NCBI RefSeq assembly: GCF_947179515.1
Contig: NC_067478.1
Location: 26,466,266 to 26,530,265, forward strand
DNA from: Apodemus sylvaticus
Lineage: Eukaryota; Chordata; Mammalia; Rodentia; Muridae
Length of the DNA: 64,000 bases
Direction of reading: 5' to 3'
Part shown: one piece after another, positions 56,310 to 64,000 of the stretch
Layout of the letters: each line of letters opens with the position of its first letter
Position numbering within the stretch: the first letter of the stretch is position 1
Made by a program: the position numbers and the translations under genes
Notes under the pieces: generated by a model
What the model was told of the DNA's origin: nothing
The model's input: the letters and a program-made list of their open reading frames with translations, nothing else
Database searches by the model: none

Positions 56310-57879
56310 ACTTCCCTGAAACAAAAGTTCTAATCTGGGGCAGATGTTTGGGTGGAGAAAGTCAGCGATTGTGATGTTGTTAGTAGACAGAACTGAATTC
56401 TGGGTCAAAAGCATCTCATGGAAGGTAGCAACATTCACTTGATAGTGATGATTGCTGCAAGCCATAGAGCTAATACAATCACACACCATTAGGAATCAAG
56501 TAGCAAAGTGTCAACATTTGTAAAGTAAAATCACAGGAAACACAAGGAAACCCTGACAAAAAGCAAAATGTAACAAAGGGCTTTAATGCACCTTTTTAGC
56601 TCTTTGACAAAGGAAGCAAAGAAAACAAGGAAGCAAAACATGGGAACAATATCAAGAAAATTGTGTCTTTTTGGGTTGCTATGGTGCATTTACAAAATTA
56701 CCATCTTTTAAACATAAATCCTGAGAAGCTGTTATAATACAAACCTCATTGTAAGCTGCAGTATAATAAAGCAATAAATAAGTAACATATACAGAAATAT
56801 AGACAAGCCTAGCCTTTAGGACTTGGGGGAAGGGAAATCTCCCTTAATTAACTATTGAATCAGAAATAATAGATACATTGTAACTGTTAACCATCTTTTT
56901 AAAAAGGCAATAACATTATAAATTAGAACCAAGCTAGGGCACATTCAAAATTTTAAACTTTTACTAAACATTTGAGCATGTAACATAGAAACCTAAAAGG
57001 GAGAGAAAATAATTTAAAGTATTCAAGGAAAATAAAAACTGAAAAAAAACAATAAATTGGTAATCCACAAATAATAGAATTAAATATTTTAATTTTTAAA
57101 ATTTAAATAATGGAGTTAAATGTTATGAACAGATCCATTAAATAAAAGACCATAATAATTAATATATAACATCAGTTAACCTAATCAAGGGTAAAATAGT
57201 GGCCCTATAGAATTAGAAAACTGGTAATTAATAAAAATAATGAAAAGTGCTGATGAAATCTAAACACACATAGAACATTTGCCCACAAATATGATAGGCA
57301 CTTGGAAAATGTTAATGAAATTTATGGGTTCTTATTTTTAAATAAAAATATAAAATACAAAATTAGTGAGAGAGAGAAGCCAGGAAAGGAAGTAAGAATT
57401 TGTCTAAATGCCCTTAGCATTGTTCACACCCCAAAGTAAAACAACCTAGTGATTTTAGATATGAAGATAGCAAATATTTGAAGTAAACATAACTCTAATG
57501 TTATTCTTAAAATCTTCCCAAAGAAGACACAAAGGATAATATCCTTACCACTAGATGAAGGAAGTTCTGACCACAGTTGAAGAAGAGAGTGAGATGAAAG
57601 AAATCACTGTCGTCATACCTGGAAAATACAATCTGCCTTTGTCTCAAGCTCACATTTGTAATCTTCAACAATGTTGGGCTGTGTTACAGTGTTGTCAGTT
57701 TCACACAACCCAAAATCACATGGAAGGAAACACTTAACTGAGGAACTGTGTAGATCAGGTTCACCTGTGAGCATGTCTGTGCATGGAGAAAGAGCAAAAC
57801 TCCAAACTGGCAATGATCAGGACACTCCCTGCTTCAAAGACTTGCATAGAAATGAAGACAGTTACAAAAGGAGTGGTCT
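56310..57879. other. AT-rich sequence, no gene seen
   Basis: About 1.5 kb rich in A/T without a recognised element. Frames of up to 86 codons near 57555-57931 are not recognisable. Confidence 0.45.
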
Positions 57880-58900
57880 AGGTTTGCAACTTAAGAAATT
57901 AGAGATCAAAAAACAAATGCAGGCAGAATAATTAGGCGACAAGGGAAGTAGAAGCAAGAATACAATAAAAATAAGGATAGAAATCAATAAAACAGAAAAC
58001 ACAACACAGAAAGTCACCAAAACCAAGTTGCCTCTTTTTTTTGAGCCAGGTCTCACTGTGTAGCACTAGCTAGCCTAGAACTTGCTGTGTAGATCAGGCT
58101 AGTCTCAAATTCACAAAGATAACCTGCCTCTATTTCACAAGTACTTGGATTGAAGGACTGAGCCACTATGTCTGGCTTCCAAGTTGTTTTGTGAAAAGAT
58201 TAATGAAATGAAAATATTCTAATATTCTACTAACAGAATAAAAAAAGTAAGTATGCTTTCAGTGTTATGGATCAAAGCAGGACTATCCTTACAGATCTTA
58301 TAAATACTCAAAAATAAGAAATTATGAAAAGCATTCAGAAAAACATAGATAATTTTCTCTGAAATCACAGCCTATTACAACCAGAAAAGATTTAAAACAA
58401 AATCTGAATAGCTACAAGACTATTAGATATGTAATTTATATTTGTTTTTAGTCCTTCAAAGAAAATTCAAAGAATGAATGATCTCACTGGTAAATTAAGA
58501 AGATGAAAACATATTATTTGAATATCTAAATGGGACCAAGAATTTTTCTTGACAAAAATGTAACATCTATGATAATTTTCAAAGTAGGAATGGGAGAGAA
58601 TTATAATAATACCCAGTAAGTCTGGCAAAGATGTTCACTACCACCACCTCAATTCAACATAGTACTAGAAGCCCTGGAAACAGAAATAAATGTATACATT
58701 TACAAAACTTACAATGTAAGAAGTAAAATGTTTATTCACGGGTGACATGCGTACAAAATCCTAAGAAGTCTGCAATTAAATTGTATAATCAATAAATGTA
58801 TTCAACAAGATTGTAATATACAGGCTCAATGTATAAAAATCAAGTATAGCAGTAAATCATTGAAAAATTTAAAATATCACAGTACTTTCAACATATTTTA
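57880..58900 (+). mobile_element. Old L1M ORF2 (RT region) fragment, split by B1
   Basis: AAATGCAGGCAGAATAATTA, GATAGAAATCAATAAAACAG and CACCAAAACCAAGTTG, then after the B1 TTTTGTGAAAAGATTAATGA, TTCAACATAGTACTAGAAGC, CATGCGTACAAAATCCTAAG and AATACAGGCTCAATG correspond in order to L1 ORF2 RT sequence. All frames are destroyed. Confidence 0.65.
58031..58178 (-). mobile_element. B1 SINE with 8-bp TSD, inside L1M
   Basis: Complement of a B1 body (AGCCAGGTCTCACTGTGTAG, CTAGTCTCAAATTCACAAAG, GAGCCACTATGTCTGGCTT), with its T-run tail at the left. CCAAGTTG at 58023-58030 and 58179-58186 is the target-site duplication. L1M continues on both sides. Confidence 0.88.
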
Positions 58901-59699
58901 GTAATATTTTAATGAATAATATGAAATACTATTGCAATTTTAGTGATTCTATGTTTTAATGGAAATACTGAGATCCAGGGATAACAGAATCTAAGTGGTG
59001 GTAAATCATGACATGCAAGATTAGTTAACACTGAAGCACAGAGGCAAAATGGTAACCAGAATGTTTTGGCTTTGTGGAAACTTTAGTACTGCCTAATAGA
59101 CATGGATAAAATAGGCTACAAGCCCACGAAGAATTAACTGTATAGCTGTACATGTTATAGGCAGGAAGGAGTCTGGTGAGCCCTTGTAGGGAGACAGATC
59201 CCCTTGCCAGTTCCTAAGGCTCCTTGGGATACATCCACAATGTAAGCCTCTCCATAAACCTTACCCATAAAGACCTGTGGCTATTTATTAGGGCTTCTTT
59301 TCACCTGGAAGAAGATATGTAGAACTTTAAGGCTATTAGATATTAGCTGTAAATAGAGGTCACTGCACTGCACACTTAATACTTAAGCTCAGAGAGACAG
59401 TGATGATTTGGGTTTGAAAATATCTCACCATATGGCCAGTGAACCTACAAATGCATGTTGTAGTTAGTCTCTATTTCTTTAATGTATAACCAGCACAGAC
59501 ATGCTCAGAACCTAGGAACATCCACACTCCAAGTCCATGAACTGTAAAGTGGGAATTATTCTGGTATAAGTAACAGATGGAGCCCCTAGAGCCTCCTCTC
59601 TCTACTAAAATAGTCAAATCCAGATAAATATTTCCTCTCATCAAGAATAATAGAAATTGGGGATTTCAAGAATAACACAAATGCAGAAATGATGATCCC
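58901..59699. other. Unassigned AT-rich sequence, no gene seen
   Basis: No recognised element or gene. Confidence 0.4.
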
Positions 59700-60260
59700 T
59701 GTTATAATTTGATTAATTCTTTGAGAATTTCACATTTTATGGGAATTTTTATATTTTGACAGCATTTACCCCCTTCAACCCCTTCCCAACTTCATGTCTC
59801 TTGTATTTAAATAATACTCCATTGAGTCAGGTGTGTGCTGTCAGTAAATGGACAGGTGTAGAGCCATACACTGGATCGTGGTTGACATACCAGGATAAAT
59901 ACTCTAAAATATTGACTCTCCTTCCTCTAGAAGCTATGAACTATCAATGGCTCCACAGCTAGGAGTGGGTTTTCATGGAGCTCTGACCCCTCCACAATGG
60001 TGCTTCAGTTGGCTTGATCTTATGTGGATTGAGTGCAGGCAACCACCACTGTTTTGAGTTCTGGAGGGCAGTGATCCTCTCATGTATGGAAAACTCTGCT
60101 TCTCCCAGGACCTCTATGACTTCTGGTCCTTGCAGTCTTTCCACCCACTCTTCTTTGATGTCCCTAGAACGTTGGAGGAAGAGGTTGTGACATAGAGGTC
60201 CTATGTATGGTTGAGCAAGGAGTAAAAATTTTTATCACACCACACAGTTAATCCATTTTT
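59700..60260 (-). mobile_element. Lx-type L1 3' UTR
   Basis: Complement of Lx 3' UTR: TTCTTTGAGAATTTCACATT, ATACACTGGATCGTGG, CTCTGACCCCTCCACAATGG, the GGCTTGATCTTATGTGG block and GGTTGTGACATAGAGGTCC, in the same order as in the block at 19740-20830. The 3' end is at the left. Confidence 0.7.
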
Positions 60261-61599
60261 CTTGCCTACAACCAAAACAGATAAATAGGTCTTAAAAATA
60301 AAGTATAACTACTTATTGTTGAAATATGAGGACACTTGTAATGAAAAAAATCATTGCTTTTGGCACTTGATAGATGGTTGTTAATCTGTAAGTATTCCTC
60401 CCTCCCTCCTGCCTGCCTTCCTTTCTTCTTCCCTCTCTACCTCAGCTCCTTTCAGAAGTCATTTGCTCTCATGTTAAGGGCAGCAATATGCCTTCACTCT
60501 CTTGACTCAAAGTAATGGTAACCCTTTCACTTGTCATAATCTAGTGACTGGGGCTCAACTATTGGGACATTCTGCAAAGCATGATACCCATGCATTATGC
60601 AAATGCCATTCCTGCCAGCCAAATATGCTAAAAAAAAGAAATCAAAAATGCTTACTGTTGAGTATTCTGGAAAATAGAAAATAAGTACCACAGAGGCTCA
60701 GAAACCAACTAAATCTGTGCATTTTCTGAGGACCTAAGGGCCTAAGGATCAAAATGAAAGTTTTGTCTGCCCCTTGCATTGCCTGCAGCAAAGAAAGAGG
60801 TCCCAGACTTAGGAAGACCTTGGAAATCCAGAGGCAATACCGATTATATTTGATTTGCTCTTCTAAATGATCTACCAAGTTTCTCATATGACCCCCATTT
60901 TCTTTTGGCAGAAGAAAGCAAATATGGCTCTTTCAAAATATCAAATTTAATAATATGAAAGTTGCTATGCCATAGTCTCTGAGGCACATGAGGCAAACTA
61001 GAGACACTACACAGAGCCTTTGACAGTCTCCTGAGAAAGGGTCTAAGAATGAAATGTTGGGATTTTGAACAAGGCCATGTGCACTCTATATAGTTAACTG
61101 TTAAGATGTTTAAGAAAATTTTGGCGTGTAATGTGGAAGAGACTGAATCCCTATGAAATGCCAACTAGCATGCCACATCATGCATGAGCAATTTGTTGTA
61201 GACTCAGTCATATCTGATCTTCAAAACCATGAGGCTAAGGATGGAGAGAAGCTCAATCATAGAGAAGTGGTTATCAAAAAAGAAGTCCTATCTCAGGGTC
61301 AATGCACATGTTGGGTGAGCAGGTAGCTCTGACCCTCCTACATCATCTTCACCTCTAGCCATTTTCAATAGTCTTTGAATGTCTCACTCCTGGGAGTGAT
61401 TTGCAGATGGTACTATGCAACATACTGGCACATGCCAAAGTGGAATGCTGCACAGTTCCAACCCTAACCAGGAGTACTGCAAAAGACAGAATGAAGGGAG
61501 ACCCCATAGTAGTATGCAGAATGATTAAACAGCACATTTTCCGTCTAATTTATCTAGGTAAGACTACCAGAAAATCAGGTCTACAATGATTCATAGTCA
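60261..61599. other. Unassigned sequence, no gene seen
   Basis: Pyrimidine-rich at 60397-60440. No recognised gene. The part from about 61180 could belong to the retroviral relic that follows, but I saw no motif to support it. Confidence 0.4.
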
Positions 61600-62650
61600 C
61601 TGGACAATTTCTTGGCTAGGAACTTTAAAAAGAAAAATAGTTTTGACCAGGACATTCGGAGGGAAATTACGTGAATGGTTCTCTTGGCGTGGGCACAGAT
61701 TATCACTCTCTGTGTCCTGTGTGATTGTTTACCCCAGGGAGACAATGATCAATATCAATCCTCCTCTTCCTCGAGCTTCTGAGGCCATTGTAAAATGGTT
61801 TCTGAATATAATGACAGGGTGGAAGATGTGCATGAACCTAAAAGGGACCAACCTTCACTATGCTATAATGCTAAGCATAGTACAGTATGTAGTAGCATAC
61901 TACTACTGTTCAGTGGAAGCTGTCCACAGCAGAGATCAACGCTGAGAGCCAACTGGGGACCATCCCTGGAAGAGCATCTAGTCACAGGCCAGCAGACTGA
62001 TTACATGACACTCCTCCCCGCCCCCCATCATAGAGGAGCAATGATTTGCCTCACTGAACTTGACACTCCTACTGAATATAAATTAGTCTATGCTAATTGT
62101 GGCCCATGAACACCTGTGGCTTTAGAGAATGACTTGTTTACTGGCCTCTTCTCCTTCTATTGCTTCTGACCAAATAACTCACTGCAGCATCAAAGAAATA
62201 CATAGCTTGTCCTCATGGAATCCCAACTTGTTTTATAATTCTCAAACCCTAGAAGCTACCAGACAGATAAGATCACACAATGATGTGCTGAAGACTCACT
62301 AATGAACCAGTCTGTTTGGTATCTAGCAAAGGATGCTCTTATAAACACACCCAATGCATGGTATTTCTTTCCCAACTGCAATGATATATGGGTCTTGGAA
62401 TCAAATAACGGCCAGTTGCCTTCTTCTATCAATATTAGGTATGATCAGTACCCTCAATAATCAGTGAAAAGCTTGCACTTCTGTCTCTGTACTTCCAGGC
62501 CCTACTAGCTGAGAAAGTCTGAGAGAGGGTCATACAAACCTCTGCATGCTAGTGACCCAACCAGCCAAGCAGTGAATGATCAACCCCAGCTACCTGGAGA
62601 AAACTGGATCACTGCAGAGAGTCTCTACGTCTGGTGTGGAACATCTTCTA
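61600..62650 (+). pseudogene. Decayed ERVL-like pol (integrase) relic
   Basis: The plus frame at 61795-62109 (104 codons), then pieces in shifted frames to about 62240, show the spacing of an ERVL-type integrase: a region just before the first catalytic Asp, a second conserved beta-strand about 40 residues later, and a His-Gly-Ile-Pro block near 62214-62225 in another frame. Stops and frameshifts are frequent. No LTR or env was recognised. This is an ancient endogenous retroviral fragment with no coding ability; the family and edges are tentative. Confidence 0.4.
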
Positions 62651-63022
62651 TTCGGTAAAGTCAGGCCTGAGAGCCCGCAAAGGCAGAGATAGTTTAAACT
62701 AGCAACATTGACCAGCTATTGTCAAGCAAGCTCTGAACTACTACACATATGGCTGCATAACAAGGCTGATGCTCCCTTTCATATAATTAGCACAAGAGAA
62801 CCCTGTGATTTTGTGAGCAGCTTGAGCTGGGGCTAATGCAAAACAAATAGGTTGTTTACTTGATTCTACAAGAAATTACTAATTTCCCTGTGTGATTCAA
62901 AAAGCTTTTCATTGCAAATAAAACATTGAGTATATCATGGGGGAAAATATAGTTCACCGACTGGGAGTGTTAACATCCCCCAGATTGGTTGGTCAAAAAA
63001 AAATCAATTAAAAGTGTTTCAT
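62651..63022. other. Unassigned sequence, no gene seen
   Basis: AT-rich with no recognised element. Confidence 0.45.
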
Positions 63023-63220
63023 AAGAAAGCAATATTTCAGCTGGGAAGTGGTGCACGCCTTTAATCCCAGCACTTGGGAGGCAGAGGCAGGTGGATTTCT
63101 GAGTTTGAGGCCAGCCTGGTCTACAGAGTGAGTTCCAGGACAGCCAGGGCTATACAGAGAAACCCTGTCTCGAAAAACCTAAAAAAGAAAAAGAAAAAAG
63201 AGAAAAGAAAGCAATATTTC
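63023..63220 (+). mobile_element. Young B1 SINE with perfect 16-bp TSD
   Basis: AAGAAAGCAATATTTC is repeated exactly at 63023-63038 and 63205-63220. The B1 body (63039 to about 63176) carries TTTAATCCCAGCACTTGGGA, AGGTGGATTTCTGAGTTTGA and CCAGGACAGCCAGGGCTATA, close to a mouse B1 consensus, followed by an A-rich tail with G interruptions. Internal Pol III A and B boxes appear largely retained. It is the least diverged SINE in the window. Confidence 0.96.
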
Positions 63221-63739
63221 CAAGTGTCTGAGAGACTGTTTCTTTGGGCATCACCACATATTATCTCAAGAGCTTCCCACAAGTGAGAGCCTCTCAGAGC
63301 TGAACTGAAATGGGTCTCTTTGGGCAGATAAAGAAAGCTCTCCCAGGGAAACTCAGCGAGGTCTGGAGAAGCATGGGTAGGGGCTATTGTTACATTATCA
63401 GGAGTCAGAAGCATGTGACTGATGTCCTTTCAAGTTCTGGGGGTGCAGTCTCTCCCTTGGGAGTGTCCTTCTCTCCTCACTTCTTCCTCAGCTACACACA
63501 AGTGTGCCAATCACTCACAAGATCCAACAATATGTTAAACGAGTGGTCTGCTGTTGTCTGGAAACATGAGCTCCATCCACACTTTGATCACAGGGACTGT
63601 CAAATAATTTGCTTCCTTCACCACACGCTTACTCCTGTATCTGAATGGCAGTTTCTGGAAAATCATAATCCTTAATTTAGCCAAATGCAAGACATTGTTT
63701 GGGGATTCACTGGCAACTCATTTATATGTAAAAGTGGCC
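63221..63739. other. Unassigned sequence, no gene seen
   Basis: Frames of 121 (63310-63675 plus) and 97 codons (63121-63414 minus, partly over the B1) show no recognisable domain. Confidence 0.45.
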
Positions 63740-63930
63740 CCTAAAGTAGATGTTCTTATCAGCTGCTCCCTATTTCACAGAGAAGCTAACAACTTTAAAA
63801 AATTAAGCGACCCATGCAATGCTGCATAACTACTTAATAACCACACTGAGACAGTAGAATCCAAAACCACACCAAGGTGCCCCCATCCTGCAGTACAGCT
63901 CCATTAGTCCAACCTTGGAACTTCGAGCCA
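63740..63930 (-). repeat. MIR SINE fragment
   Basis: CTCCCTATTTCACAGAGAAG, AATTAAGCGACCCATGCA and CATAACTACTTAATAACC follow the MIR minus-strand order. Diverged. Confidence 0.5.
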
Positions 63931-64000
63931 GTGCTCTCTGTACTAGTGTAGTTCACTCTTAAGCAGCACCTACAAGAAGCCAGGTACCGGATACATTGCT

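Overview
This window reads as mammalian, specifically rodent, non-coding DNA, most likely house mouse (Mus). The evidence is the repeat content: B1, B2 and B3-type SINEs, long stretches of Lx-type L1 3' UTR, Mus-type L1 3' ends, ancient MIR and L1M relics, and many (CA)n, (GA)n and (GGAA)n arrays. The B1 at 63039-63204 has the mouse-style left half and a perfect 16-bp target-site duplication. I recognised no rat ID elements. I see no convincing protein-coding exon of a host gene, no tRNA, rRNA or CRISPR array, and nothing bacterial. The longest open frames are L1 ORF2 fragments, stop-free repeats or chance frames. The window could be intergenic or lie inside a long intron.

Layout. 1-17 kb is mostly unique sequence with scattered MIRs, a TATA/G-rich promoter-like site (2321-2349), a 119-bp tandem duplication (5029-5266), a nuclear-receptor half-site cluster (6252-6270), a B3/B1/microsatellite block (10.8-11.5 kb) and a rodent dispersed repeat (15.6-16.8 kb). 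17-30 kb holds L1M pieces, two Lx 3' UTR blocks (19.7-20.8 kb minus, 25.4-26.3 kb plus), MIRs, a MaLR-like LTR and a homeobox/MEF2-motif-rich unique segment (28.33-28.68 kb). 30-42 kb has a 19-bp minisatellite, three very short L1 tails (one seeding a GGAA array), tRNA-derived SINEs and about 3 kb of L1 3' sequence interrupted by a dispersed repeat. 42.5-45.9 kb is one old L1M on the minus strand, split by a nested Lx element and B1s. 46-52 kb is mostly unique with a TG-rich array. 52-59 kb holds an Lx block containing a nested B2 cluster, a 2.4-kb L1 with a 5' inversion, and an L1M RT fragment split by a B1. 59.7-64 kb holds an Lx 3' UTR, a decayed ERVL-like integrase relic, the young B1 and a MIR.

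The most informative structures are two independent L1 copies with 5' inversions of the twin-priming type. The first (53841-56309) has a near-perfect 15-bp target-site duplication around the whole rearranged element. The second (43141-43990) lies inside a continuous older L1M. Other points worth testing are a possible TATA-driven first exon with a consensus splice donor, a triple AGGTCA array, a 16-bp TSD young B1, and a B2-in-B2-in-Lx nest. I did not find evidence for a previously undescribed biological system. All family names come from recognition by eye and element edges are approximate to about 10-30 bp unless a duplication fixes them.
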